This document shows, one piece after another, positions 34,581 to 43,858 of a stretch of 64,000 bases of DNA (positions within the stretch are counted from its first letter, which is position 1; every line of letters starts with the position of its first letter). The notes below the pieces were generated by a model. That model was not told where the DNA came from. It ran no database searches and was given only the letters and a program-made list of their open reading frames with translations. The DNA is from Pyxidicoccus fallax (GTDB lineage Bacteria; Myxococcota; Myxococcia; Myxococcales; Myxococcaceae). The stretch spans positions 1 to 64,000 of the forward strand of contig NZ_JABBJJ010000008.1 in NCBI RefSeq assembly GCF_012933655.1. Direction: 5' to 3'. The translations under genes were made by a program, and so were the position numbers.

Positions 34581-34738
34581 GGAGTCGGGCGTGCCCGTGA
34601 CTCGCATTGGAACAGGCGGGGCCCGCGAGCGTCGAGACGGGTCGCGGGACACTCCAAGGGCTGCCTGCTCGCCGCCAGGACTTCCCGGAGAGCTCCGTGG
34701 AAGCGTCCGTCATGAAGCGGGTCGGGTGGGACCCGTCG

Positions 34739-37700
34739 TCATCCGGAGGCATGTGGAGGCCCGGCACACGGCAGCTCCATGGTGAACGTGGTGCCGACGC
34801 CCAAGGTGCTCTCCGCGCGGATGGTGCCGCCGAGCGCGTCGACGATGGCGCGCACCAGGTGCAGCCCCAGCCCCAATCCGCCATAGGAGCGCACCGACAC
34901 CGCCCGTCCGAAGCGCTCGAAGATGTGTGGCAGCTTGTCGGGCGCGATGCCGATGCCCTCGTCGCTCACGCGCAGCCACGCGGTGCCGCTCTCCACCCCG
35001 GCCGCGATGTGGATGGGCTTGCCCGCCCCGAACTTGAGCGCGTTGGACAGCAGGTGGTGCAGCACCTGTCCCAGTCGCGTGGCGTCCCACCGCCCGAGGA
35101 TGGGACTTTCGACGCGGACGTCCAGCGCGCAGCCCGCCTTCTCCAGCGGCTCGCGCAGCCGGTCCGTCACCCGGTCGATGACCGCCCGCAGGTCCACCTC
35201 CTCCAGCCGGAGGTCCAGCCGGTCCGCGTGCAGGCGCGAGACGTCCAGCAGCTCCTCGATGAGGGTGGCGAGCTTCAGCGACTGGGCATCGATGGTGTGC
35301 AGCGCGCGCACGGCGGGCTCCGGCAGGCCGGCGGGACGGTGGCGCAAGAGCGAGTGCACCATCAGCCGCAGCGAGGTGAGCGGCGTGTTCAGCTCGTGCG
35401 AGGCGACGCTGAGGAAGTCGTCGCGCAGGCGGATGGCCTCCTGGGCCGCGCGGTACAGCCTCGCGTTGTCGATGCAGATGGCCGCCCGGCGCGCCAGCTC
35501 CTGGGCGAGGTCCAGGTCCGCCTCGCCATAACGACGGCCCGGTGCGCCAGAGGCGAGCGTGAGGACGCCCAGCGTCTTGCCCCGGGCGATGAGCGGCACG
35601 TGCATGGCCGTCCGCGTGCCCAGCGCCTGCATCTCCTCCACGTACTCCGGCCCGTTGCCCGCTTCCGCCAGCCGGTCCGCGTCGAGGTGGGCGCGCAGCA
35701 CGGGCTGGCCGGACGTCAGCGCCTCGAGGACGACGGGCGGTGCGCTCCATTCCAACGGGTGCTTCCGCATCAACCCGCCCAGACGCGCTTCCTTCTCCGG
35801 GTCCACGTGGGCGGTGGCCATCACGCGCAAGGAGTCCCCATTCTCGGCGACGGCGAACACGCACCAGTCCGCCAGGAAGGGGACCACCATGTGCAGGGCC
35901 TTCGCCAGCGTCTGCTCCAAATCCAACGACTCGGCCAGCGCCAGTCCCGACTCGGCGAGGAAGCGCACCGCGGCCTCCGCCCTCCGGCGCTCCTGCACCT
36001 CCACCTTGAGCTGCTCGAACAGGCGGCTGTTCTCCAGCGAGATGGCCATCTGCGAGGAGAGCGCCCGCAGCACGCTCACCCGCTCGGGCGTGAAGGCCCG
36101 CGTGGCCAGGTCATTCTCCAGGTACAGCACGCCCACCGTGCGCGCCTGCCGCTGGATGGGCACCGCGAGGGCGGACTTCACCGCGCGGCGAGCGATGTAC
36201 GGGTCGCCGATGAAGCGCCCCTGGTGGGCCGCGTCGCCGAGGACGAGGGTGGCGCCCGTCGTCCACGCGTGCTGTACCACCGTGGCTGGCACGGTGCTGG
36301 CCGCGTCCAGGGGAACGGGCTCCAGGCTCACCGGCTCGGAGACGGCGCCCCGCGCGCGCACCACGAGGGCGCCGCCTTCCTCCAGCACCAGCGCGCCGGA
36401 CGTCGCGCCCGCGACCTCCAGGCACACCGCCATCAGCTTCTCCATCAGCCGGTCCAGCACCACCTCGCCCACCAGCGTCTCGGAGGCCTTGAGCAGGCCG
36501 TGCAGGTCCAGCGCCGCCCCGGGCGCCGCGCCCTCCGCCGCCACCGTGCGCGCGGGCTCGCTCCAGGCCCGGCCCCCGGCCAGCTTGAGGTCCGGGAACT
36601 CCTCCTCCAGCAGGGACACCTTGGCCCACGCGCCCCACCGCGCGTAGGCCTCCAGCGCGGCACGCAGGTGGAGCGTGGCGAAGCGCCCGTGGCCCAGCGC
36701 GTGGTGGAAGCGGCCCGCCAGCTCGTTCGCCATCGCCTCTTCCTGGAGGAAGCCCTCCGCGCGCGCCCCGTCGATGGCCTCGTCGTACAGCTCCATCGCC
36801 TCCAGCGGCCGGCCCTCCACGCGGGCCACCTCGGCGGTGACGAGCTGGTGCTTGTGCCGGAAGTTCTCCGGGCAGTCCCGCGCCCAGGCCTCCAGCTTCC
36901 GCTGGTGCTCCTCGATGCGGGCCAGGTCTCCGGCGCGCGCCTCGGGGTGGGCGGTGGCGTGGGCCGCCAGCGTCAGCGCGGTGAGGAAGGCGTGCTCCGC
37001 CGCGCGGTAGAAGTTCCTCACGGAAGCGGCATGGGGCCGCGCCGCCTCGGACATCCGCAGGGCCTCGTCCAGGTCTCCCAGGAGGTACGCCACCAGCTGC
37101 CGCAGCGTGGCGTACAGGTGGCGGTTCATCGACGTGAGGGGCATGTCCATGAAGGACTGCTCGTCGAAGCTGTCGTCGTCGAAGTGGGGCGGGCGGCGGG
37201 TGCGGCCCTGCAGGGCGAGCACCGCCTGCGCGTGCGCGGTGGGCAGGTCGTCCATCCCCGGCACGCCGCTGCGCCGCAGGTAGGTCTGGCACGCCTCGAC
37301 GGAGGACTGCACCCGCGCCAGCTCCGCGCCCATGGAGAACTCGGCCGCCACGGCGAGGGTGATGGCGTAGGCGGCGAACTGCACGTCGCCGGCGGCAATC
37401 CCCGTGGCGTAGGAACGGCGCAGCAGCGGCAGGCTCGTGCGCAGGGGCGCCTTCCAGGTATGGAAGTAGACCGCCAGCGACAGCAGCGCCCGGCACTCCT
37501 GGCGAAGGTCTCCGTTGCGCTGGGCGAGCGCCACCCCCAGCCGCCCGAAGGCGAGGCCGGACGTGGGGCCGTCGAGGCTCGACAGCACCATGCCATGGCA
37601 ACTGTAGATGGCTGGCGCCTCGTCCGAGTGGCCGTGCTCCAGCGTGAGGTTGAGGGCGCGCGTGTTGATGACGGCGAAGAGCCCCGAGTTCAGGAGGTAG

Positions 37701-40444
37701 GCGGGGACGGTGAGGTCCGACAAGAGCCGCACGCAGACGAGCAGCTCCGGGTCCTCCATCCTCGGCGCGTCCAGCAGCTCCTCCACCGAGCGGCCCCGCA
37801 TGTGGACCTCCACCTGGGCGAGCTCGGCCGCGAGCGCCGCGTCGAAGTCCCGCTCCGGCAGCTCCATGCCCAGCAGCCGGAGCCCCTCGCGCCCGTCCTG
37901 GATGGCGCCCTTGAAGTCGCCCATCATGAGGCGCGTCAGCACCTGGACGTCATGCAGCTCCACCTGCTCCAGGCGCGAGCCGGCGGACTCCAGGGCCGTG
38001 CGCACCAGCTCCCCCGCGAGGACGGGCTCGCCGGAGAAGTAGGCGCACTCCGCCGCCTCCTTGTGCAGGTGGAAGACCTGCTCCCGGCGCGAGGCCCATT
38101 GCGCCCGGGGGATGAGCGCGATGCCGCGCCGCAGGTACACCAGCGCGGCGCCGAAGGCCGAGGCCGCCTTGGCCTTGAGGCCCGCCTGGTAGTGCAGCTC
38201 GGCCACGTCCCAGCCCTCCACCTCGCCGCCCGGTCGCGCCAGGCCCAGGTGCAGGTGGTCCACCACCGCGAACAGCCGCGCGTCGAGCGTGTCGCCCGTG
38301 GCCCCGCGCAGCAGCTCGCGTCCTATCTCGTGGTGGAGCCGCCGCCGCTCGTCCTCGGTGAGGAGGTCATACGCGGCCTGCCGCACGCGGTCGTGCGCGA
38401 AGCGGTACACGGCCTCGGGCTCCAGGGGCGCGTCCTCCGCGTCGCCGTCCTCCGGGGGCGGCGGGCCGCCCTCGCGCTCCGGCACGAGCAGCCCCTCGCG
38501 CAAGAGGCTCCAGAGCGCCGGGCCCGCGTCCTCCACCAGCGCGCGCAGGAGCCACAGCTCCACGTGGTCTCCCAGGCACGCGGCGACCTCGAGGACGCGC
38601 TGGGCCTGCTCCGGCAGCCGGCGGATGGTGGTCATCATCAGCGCCACCACGTTCTCCGTCACATCCACCTGCTCCACGCGGGCCACGTCCCACTCCCAGG
38701 TGCCGTGCTCCAGGTCGAACGTCAGCAGCCCGGACTCGTGGAGCAGCCGCAGGAAGCGGGTGATGAAGAGGGGATTGCCGGCCGTCTTGCGCAGCACCAC
38801 GGCCGCCAGGGGCCGCGCGTGCGCGGGCTCGCAGCGGAACGTCTCCGCGCAGAAGGCCGTGACGGAGGGCAGGTCGAGCGGCCCCAGCGTCAGCGTGGGA
38901 AAGGACATCGCCTCCCGCGCGCGCAGCTGGGCCAGCAGCCGCGTGAGCGGGTGGTCCGGTCCCACCCGCGCCGGCTGGTACGCGCCCACGACGAGCACGT
39001 GCCGCGAGCCCGGGTCGGTGGCCAGCGCCTTCAGCAGCTGGAGCGAGCCGGGGTCCGCCCACTGCAGGTCATCCAGGAAGAGCACCAGCACGCTCTCGGG
39101 CGTCGCCAGGGTCCGCACGAAGGACTGGAAGGCGAGGTGCAGGCGCGCCGCGGCCTCCATCGGCGCCACCCGGGTCGGCATGGGGCGCGGGCCCAGCAGC
39201 GCCCCCAGCTGCGGGAGCAGCTCGGCGATGACGCGCGCGTCGGGCCCCACCGCTTGACGCAGCCGGTCCCGCCACAAGTCTCGGACCTCCGGGGGCTCGT
39301 TGCGCAGCTGGCGCAGCAGTCCCTGGAAGGCGTCGGCGAAGGCGGCGTAGGGCACGTTGCCCTGGAGCTGGTTGAACTTCCCGCGCAGCACGTGGTCGCC
39401 GGGCCCCGCGCGCCGGGCCAGCTCCCGCACGAGCGCGGACTTGCCGATGCCCGGCTCACCCACCAGCAGCACGCCCTCGCTCGGGCCCCGGCGCACCCGC
39501 TCCAGTGCCTCGCGCAGCCGCGCCAGCTCCCGCTCGCGGCCGTGGGGCCGCTTGGGGAAGGGAAGCTGCCGCGCCAGGTCCACGCGCCCCAGCTCGAACG
39601 CGCCGATGACGCCCGCCGTCTGCCGCCGCCGCACCTCCAGGAGGTCCGCCAGCAGCGCCTCCGCGCTCTGGTAGCGCTCCTCCGGCATCTTCGCCAGCAG
39701 CTTCAGGACGATGTCCGACAGCGGCCGGGGCACGGCGGGGTTGGCGAACGCCGGCGGCACCGGCGGCCTCGCCAGGTGCGCGTGCACCAGCTCCGCCGGG
39801 TCCGTGGAGACGAAGGGCGGCAAGCCGGTGAGCAGCTCGTAGAACGTCGCCCCCAGCGAGTAGAGGTCCGCGCGGTGGTCCACGGGGCGGCTCATCCTCC
39901 CCGTCTGCTCCGGGGCGACGTAGGGCAGCGTCCACTGCAGCTCGTTGGGCATGGACGCGCCAGGCGAGAGCCCCGCCACCCGGGTGGCCAGGTCGAAGTC
40001 GACGAGGGTGACGTGCCGGCTGCCGTCACCCATCACCAGGTTGGTGGGGTTGATGTCGCGGTGGATGACGTGCTGCTGGTGGAGGCTGGCGATGATGCCC
40101 GTCAGCTGGAGCGCCAGCTCCAGGAAGGCATCCATGGAGACGGGCCTTCGGCCGAGCCACTCCTGGAGGTTGCGCGGGCCCGCGTCCTCCAGCACGAGGG
40201 ACGGCAGGCCCGCGGCGTCCTCTTCCAGGGCCAGCGCGCGCGAGACGCCGGGCACCTCGCCCTGGAGGGAGCGCAGGAGCGTGTACTCGTGACGCAGCAT
40301 GGCCCCGCTTCCGGAAGCGAGCGGGCCCGGGAGCACGCGCTTGACGACCCGGGGCTCGCCGCCCTGCTTCCAGCCGCGTAGCACCACGTAGCGGCGCCCG
40401 CGGTGGATTTCCCGAAGTCCCTCGTCACCTTGCGCCTGGAGCAT
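34739..40444 (-). CDS. hybrid Ser/Thr kinase - AAA ATPase - GAF - histidine kinase
   Basis: About 1901 residues. An N-terminal protein kinase-like domain (about 15-270) has HRDINPTN (about residue 125) and DFD in place of DFG (about 150). A predicted AAA/STAND ATPase follows with GEPGIGKS (about 328) and LFLDDLQWAD, then a long helical/TPR-like region, two GAF domains (about 1360 and 1530), a HisKA domain with SHELNTPLTS (His about 1683), and a HATPase with HHLLSNALKF and DEGIGIA. This order is the signature of the fungal/cyanobacterial/myxobacterial multi-domain kinases such as PknB-type ATPase hybrids. The start is GTG-ATG at 40447/40444 with GAGGGA upstream. Role unknown. Confidence 0.88.
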   Translation of the reverse strand: MLQAQGDEGLREIHRGRRYVVLRGWKQGGEPRVVKRVLPGPLASGSGAMLRHEYTLLRSLQGEVPGVSRALALEEDAAGLPSLVLEDAGPRNLQEWLGRRPVSMDAFLELALQLTGIIASLHQQHVIHRDINPTNLVMGDGSRHVTLVDFDLATRVAGLSPGASMPNELQWTLPYVAPEQTGRMSRPVDHRADLYSLGATFYELLTGLPPFVSTDPAELVHAHLARPPVPPAFANPAVPRPLSDIVLKLLAKMPEERYQSAEALLADLLEVRRRQTAGVIGAFELGRVDLARQLPFPKRPHGRERELARLREALERVRRGPSEGVLLVGEPGIGKSALVRELARRAGPGDHVLRGKFNQLQGNVPYAAFADAFQGLLRQLRNEPPEVRDLWRDRLRQAVGPDARVIAELLPQLGALLGPRPMPTRVAPMEAAARLHLAFQSFVRTLATPESVLVLFLDDLQWADPGSLQLLKALATDPGSRHVLVVGAYQPARVGPDHPLTRLLAQLRAREAMSFPTLTLGPLDLPSVTAFCAETFRCEPAHARPLAAVVLRKTAGNPLFITRFLRLLHESGLLTFDLEHGTWEWDVARVEQVDVTENVVALMMTTIRRLPEQAQRVLEVAACLGDHVELWLLRALVEDAGPALWSLLREGLLVPEREGGPPPPEDGDAEDAPLEPEAVYRFAHDRVRQAAYDLLTEDERRRLHHEIGRELLRGATGDTLDARLFAVVDHLHLGLARPGGEVEGWDVAELHYQAGLKAKAASAFGAALVYLRRGIALIPRAQWASRREQVFHLHKEAAECAYFSGEPVLAGELVRTALESAGSRLEQVELHDVQVLTRLMMGDFKGAIQDGREGLRLLGMELPERDFDAALAAELAQVEVHMRGRSVEELLDAPRMEDPELLVCVRLLSDLTVPAYLLNSGLFAVINTRALNLTLEHGHSDEAPAIYSCHGMVLSSLDGPTSGLAFGRLGVALAQRNGDLRQECRALLSLAVYFHTWKAPLRTSLPLLRRSYATGIAAGDVQFAAYAITLAVAAEFSMGAELARVQSSVEACQTYLRRSGVPGMDDLPTAHAQAVLALQGRTRRPPHFDDDSFDEQSFMDMPLTSMNRHLYATLRQLVAYLLGDLDEALRMSEAARPHAASVRNFYRAAEHAFLTALTLAAHATAHPEARAGDLARIEEHQRKLEAWARDCPENFRHKHQLVTAEVARVEGRPLEAMELYDEAIDGARAEGFLQEEAMANELAGRFHHALGHGRFATLHLRAALEAYARWGAWAKVSLLEEEFPDLKLAGGRAWSEPARTVAAEGAAPGAALDLHGLLKASETLVGEVVLDRLMEKLMAVCLEVAGATSGALVLEEGGALVVRARGAVSEPVSLEPVPLDAASTVPATVVQHAWTTGATLVLGDAAHQGRFIGDPYIARRAVKSALAVPIQRQARTVGVLYLENDLATRAFTPERVSVLRALSSQMAISLENSRLFEQLKVEVQERRRAEAAVRFLAESGLALAESLDLEQTLAKALHMVVPFLADWCVFAVAENGDSLRVMATAHVDPEKEARLGGLMRKHPLEWSAPPVVLEALTSGQPVLRAHLDADRLAEAGNGPEYVEEMQALGTRTAMHVPLIARGKTLGVLTLASGAPGRRYGEADLDLAQELARRAAICIDNARLYRAAQEAIRLRDDFLSVASHELNTPLTSLRLMVHSLLRHRPAGLPEPAVRALHTIDAQSLKLATLIEELLDVSRLHADRLDLRLEEVDLRAVIDRVTDRLREPLEKAGCALDVRVESPILGRWDATRLGQVLHHLLSNALKFGAGKPIHIAAGVESGTAWLRVSDEGIGIAPDKLPHIFERFGRAVSVRSYGGLGLGLHLVRAIVDALGGTIRAESTLGVGTTFTMELPCAGPPHASG

Positions 40445-40605
40445 CACGCGCGTCCCTCATGCACGGTGGAGAGGCACCCGGGTCCGGGCCTCTCCCCTCC
40501 TGAAACTTTGGATGGGGGTCGCGTGGGGGAGAGCCCCGTCGGGCGGGACGGTGGGCGCTTGGAGGCGTGATTGCCGCCAGCGCCCTGGCGTCCCACCTTC
40601 CCGGC

Positions 40606-41199
40606 ATGACGGAGGCACCCGAAGGGCTGCGCTACCTGCCCGACTTCCTCTCCGAGGACGAGGAGCACGCACTCGTGGACGCGCTCGCCCGGCTCGATTT
40701 CAAGGAAATCCACATGCACGGCGTGGTGGCGAAGCGCACCGTGGCGCACTACGGCTGGGACTATGGCTATGAGTCCTGGCGCCTGTCGTCCGCGCCGCCC
40801 ATGCCGCGCTTCCTGCTGCCCATCCGGGACCGCTGCGCCGGCGTGGTGGGGTTGGAGCCGTATGCGCTGGAGGAGGTGCTCGTCTCGCGCTACCCGCCGG
40901 GCGCGAGCATCGGCTGGCACCGCGACGCGCCCATGTTCGGCCCCACCGTCATCGGCGTGTCGCTGCTGGGCGCCGCGAGGATGCGCTTCCGACGCAAGGT
41001 GGGCGGCGCCTGGGAGACGGCCGCGCTGGAGCTGGCGCCGCGCTCCGCCTACGTGCTGTCCGGCCCGGCGCGCTCCGTCTGGCAGCACACGCTGTCGCCG
41101 GTGAAGCAGCTGCGCTACTCACTGAGCTTCCGCACCGTGCCCGGCTCGCCGGCCCGCCTCGGCGGGAGCCTGGCGGGCGGGACGGCCCCGGGCTTCTGA
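40606..41199 (+). CDS. AlkB-like Fe(II)/2-oxoglutarate dioxygenase
   Basis: 197-residue enzyme of the AlkB superfamily, which oxidatively demethylates alkylated nucleic acid. The double-stranded beta-helix has GWHRDAP with the metal ligands His105 and Asp107, the third ligand in WQHTL (His161), and the 2OG-binding Arg in RYSLSFR. The substrate pocket segment YGWDYGYESWRLSSAPP is typical of the family. The ATG gives a compact standard-length protein and ends near a terminal GGSLAGGTAPGF tail. It is divergent from the hybrid kinase gene and may be co-expressed with the GAF kinase 49 bp downstream. Confidence 0.85.
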   Translation: MTEAPEGLRYLPDFLSEDEEHALVDALARLDFKEIHMHGVVAKRTVAHYGWDYGYESWRLSSAPPMPRFLLPIRDRCAGVVGLEPYALEEVLVSRYPPGASIGWHRDAPMFGPTVIGVSLLGAARMRFRRKVGGAWETAALELAPRSAYVLSGPARSVWQHTLSPVKQLRYSLSFRTVPGSPARLGGSLAGGTAPGF

Positions 41200-41248
41200 G
41201 CCCTTCCTCCGGTGGACCCCGCCGGGCGCGCGTCCCACCTTCCCTGGC

Positions 41249-42505
41249 GTGACGGATGAACGGACAGAGAGTGGAGGCGAGCGGCGCGACAGGCTGCTGC
41301 ATGCGCTCCAGAGCCTGCTCGCCCTCCCGGCCGCCGAGCTGCGGCCCACGCTGAACAAGGCTTCCCTGGTCATCTCCGAGCTGCTCCACGCCGACAAGGT
41401 GGACGTCTTCCTCCTGGAGCACGCCACCCAGACGCTCGTGGCGGGTGGGACGAGTGACACCCCCATGGGGCGCAAGCAGAAGGCGCTCGGGCTGGACCGG
41501 CTGCCGCTGGCCAATGGGGGCCGCGCCGTCCAGGCGTACGAGACGGAGCAGCCCTTCATGACGGGCCGCCTGCACGAGGACCCCGAGGAGCTGCCGGGCA
41601 TCAAGCACCGGCTCGGCGTGAAGTCCGCGCTCATGGTGCCGCTGCCCATTGGCGGGGAGACGGGCGGGGTGCTGGGCGTGTCCTCGGCCCAGCCCGACTT
41701 CTTCTCCGAGGACGACCTGCGCTTCCTGGAGGCGGTGGCCCGCTGGGTGGGCGCGGTGGCCCACCGCGTGGAGCTGGTGCAGGAATTGACGAAGCTGGCC
41801 ACGCGCAACGCGCGCCGCGCGGCGGCCGAGGAAATCGTCACCGTGCTGGCCCACGACATGGCCAACCACCTCATGCCCCTGCGCGCCCGGCTCGAGCTCA
41901 TCCAGCGGCGCGCCCGGCGCGACAACGCCGCGGACTACCTGCGGGACGCGGACGGCGCCCTCGCGTCGCTCGCGGCGCTCAACCGCCTCATCTCCGACCT
42001 CCTGGACGTGGGACGCCTGGACCAGGGCCTCTTCGCGCTGCGCCCGCAGCCGGTGGACGTGGTGGCCCTGGCGCGGGAGGTGGCCGCCAGCATGCGCGCG
42101 CCCGGACACGCGGTGGAGTACCGGGGGCCGGAGGAGCTGGTCGTCATCGCCGACCTGGATCGCCTGCGGCAGGTGCTGGAGAACCTCACCGCCAACGCGA
42201 TGAAGCACTCGCCGCCCGGGCTGCCCGTGGGGCTGGATGTCCAGGAGCAGGTTCGCGCCGAGGGCAAGTGGGTGCGCATCGCCGTGACGGACCAGGGCCC
42301 CGGCATCGCCCCCGACGTGCTCGACACCCTCTTCGAGCGCTTCGCGCGCGGCCCCGGCTCCACGGGGCTGGGGCTGGGCCTGTTCCTCGCGCGGCAGATT
42401 GCCCTGGCCCATGGCGGCACCCTGGAGGTGACGTCGAAGCCGGGCGACGGCACGCGCTTCGAGCTCGCCCTGCCCGAGGCCCCCTCGACGCCCCAGGGCC
42501 GCTGA
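41249..42505 (+). CDS. GAF-domain sensor histidine kinase (soluble)
   Basis: 418-residue cytoplasmic kinase with no transmembrane segment. The GAF domain is at about residues 20-175 (LVISELLHADKVDVFLLEHA, LMVPLPIGGETGGVLGVSSAQ, RFLEAVARWVGAVAHRVEL). The H-box VLAHDMANHLMPLRARLEL (His about 203) lacks the usual HE(L/F). The N-box is VLENLTANAMKHSP and the G boxes are DQGPGIAPDVLDTLFERF and GLGLGLFLARQIALAHGG. GTG start at 41249. No response regulator is next to it, so the output partner is elsewhere. Ligand not predictable. Confidence 0.87.
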   Translation: MTDERTESGGERRDRLLHALQSLLALPAAELRPTLNKASLVISELLHADKVDVFLLEHATQTLVAGGTSDTPMGRKQKALGLDRLPLANGGRAVQAYETEQPFMTGRLHEDPEELPGIKHRLGVKSALMVPLPIGGETGGVLGVSSAQPDFFSEDDLRFLEAVARWVGAVAHRVELVQELTKLATRNARRAAAEEIVTVLAHDMANHLMPLRARLELIQRRARRDNAADYLRDADGALASLAALNRLISDLLDVGRLDQGLFALRPQPVDVVALAREVAASMRAPGHAVEYRGPEELVVIADLDRLRQVLENLTANAMKHSPPGLPVGLDVQEQVRAEGKWVRIAVTDQGPGIAPDVLDTLFERFARGPGSTGLGLGLFLARQIALAHGGTLEVTSKPGDGTRFELALPEAPSTPQGR

Positions 42506-42509
42506 CGCC

Positions 42510-43580
42510 TCAGCTCACGCGGCGCAGGCCCGGCAGGTCCTCCGGGCGCAGCGCCCAGCGGGGCGGAGACGGCGGCGCGGAGAGGGTGCCCGTCTGCACC
42601 GCGGGGAAGCCCTCCACCCGCGCGCCGTCCGGGAAGCTGGAGCGCTGCTTCACGAGGCTGCCCGCGCCCACCACGCAGCCGCGGCCCAGCGTGCTGCCGT
42701 CGCAGAGGATGGCGCCGGGCTCCACCACGGTGCCCGCGCCCACGTGGCAGCCGTGCACCATGCAGCCCGGGCCGATGATGACGCCGTCCTCCAGCACCAA
42801 TTGGTTGTCCGGCAACAGGTGCAGCACCGAGTTGGCCAGAATCTGCACCCCCGCGCCGATGCGCACCGGCCCGTGCGAGTCGCCGACAATCTTCACGCCG
42901 GGCCCGATGATGCTGCCCTGCCCGATGATGACGTCCCCCGTCACCTCCGCCGTGGAGAAGAGGGTGGCCATCGGGTGGACCAGCGGGTGCTTGTCCCGGA
43001 AGGTGTAGAGCTGTCCCATGGGAGCGTCCTCGGCCCGGTCTCTCGCGGAGAAGGCGGTGAGCGGTTGTCCCGGCAACGCGAGGCTGCCGTCGCGGAGCGT
43101 CCTCAGGCGCTCCAGGTCCTCGGCGTTGGCGCGGCGCAGGATGCGGGCGGGGCGGTCCACCACCACCGACTCGTCCGGCACCACCATGCCGGCGGGGATG
43201 AGGGCGCCCTCGCCCACCATGCAGCGGGCCCCCAGGCGCGCGCCGGGCATGATGATGGCGCCGTTGCCCACCTCGCACAGGGGGCCCACCTCCGCGCCGA
43301 TGACGATGCTCCGGTGCCCGAGCACCACCCGCTCTCCCACCGAGGTGGGCAGCTCGGGTGTGCCGATGACGACGGCGTTCTCCAGCACCGCCGAGCCCGC
43401 GCCCAGCCGCACGGCGCCGGCGTGGGAGCGGATGACCGCCCCCTGCGCGATGATGGCTCCCGGGCCCAGGAGGACCTTGCCCAGAACCCTGGCGCTGCTG
43501 GCCAAGCGGAAATGCGCGGCCCCCCCGGTGGACGCTGCGGGCGGGCTCACGAGTGGCAGGCTCGTTCCCATGTGTCGCAT
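42510..43580 (-). CDS. protein with two left-handed beta-helix (hexapeptide) domains
   Basis: 356-residue protein. The N-terminal LbH domain (about 30-150) has hexapeptide repeats such as VLLGPGAIIAQGAVI, VIGAEVGPLCEVGNGAIIMPGA and CMVGEGALIPAGMVV, the pattern of gamma-class carbonic anhydrase-like and acyltransferase proteins. The second LbH is at about 200-330 (VIIGQGSIIGPGVKI, LVLEDGVIIGPGCMVHGCHVGAGTVVEPGAIL). The start at 43580 (MRHMGTS) was chosen over an open N-terminal extension because it has AGGG upstream; 43571 is equally possible. Two fused LbH domains is an unusual layout. The product may acetylate or bind a sugar or CoA ligand. No gene partner. Confidence 0.72.
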   Translation of the reverse strand: MRHMGTSLPLVSPPAASTGGAAHFRLASSARVLGKVLLGPGAIIAQGAVIRSHAGAVRLGAGSAVLENAVVIGTPELPTSVGERVVLGHRSIVIGAEVGPLCEVGNGAIIMPGARLGARCMVGEGALIPAGMVVPDESVVVDRPARILRRANAEDLERLRTLRDGSLALPGQPLTAFSARDRAEDAPMGQLYTFRDKHPLVHPMATLFSTAEVTGDVIIGQGSIIGPGVKIVGDSHGPVRIGAGVQILANSVLHLLPDNQLVLEDGVIIGPGCMVHGCHVGAGTVVEPGAILCDGSTLGRGCVVGAGSLVKQRSSFPDGARVEGFPAVQTGTLSAPPSPPRWALRPEDLPGLRRVS

Positions 43581-43858
43581 GACCCTAACATCCGGGGCCT
43601 CGCCCGAAGGACGGCCCCGCGGCGCGTGTAGGCTGTCCATCCGCCAACGCTGGGGTGGGGCCGTCCCGCCAGGGGTGCGGGTCGTCCGCCAGGCGTGTAC
43701 GGATGGGCGCGAAGCCGGGCGGGTGGATGTCTCGTGGTGGATCATCCGCCCGCCTGCCCGCCTGCCGCGGGTCACACACGGCGGGTCCGGCGTCCGTCGG
43801 GTTTTCGTCGCTGGACGCAGCCACCCCTCCCTGACAGAAGGGCGGCACGGAGGCAGAC

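Noticed and set aside
34607-40381. 1924-residue open frame on the plus strand
   Set aside because: It is antisense to the hybrid kinase, has no recognisable domain, and its amino acid content (Arg, Gln, Leu, His rich) is typical of reverse frames of GC-rich genes.
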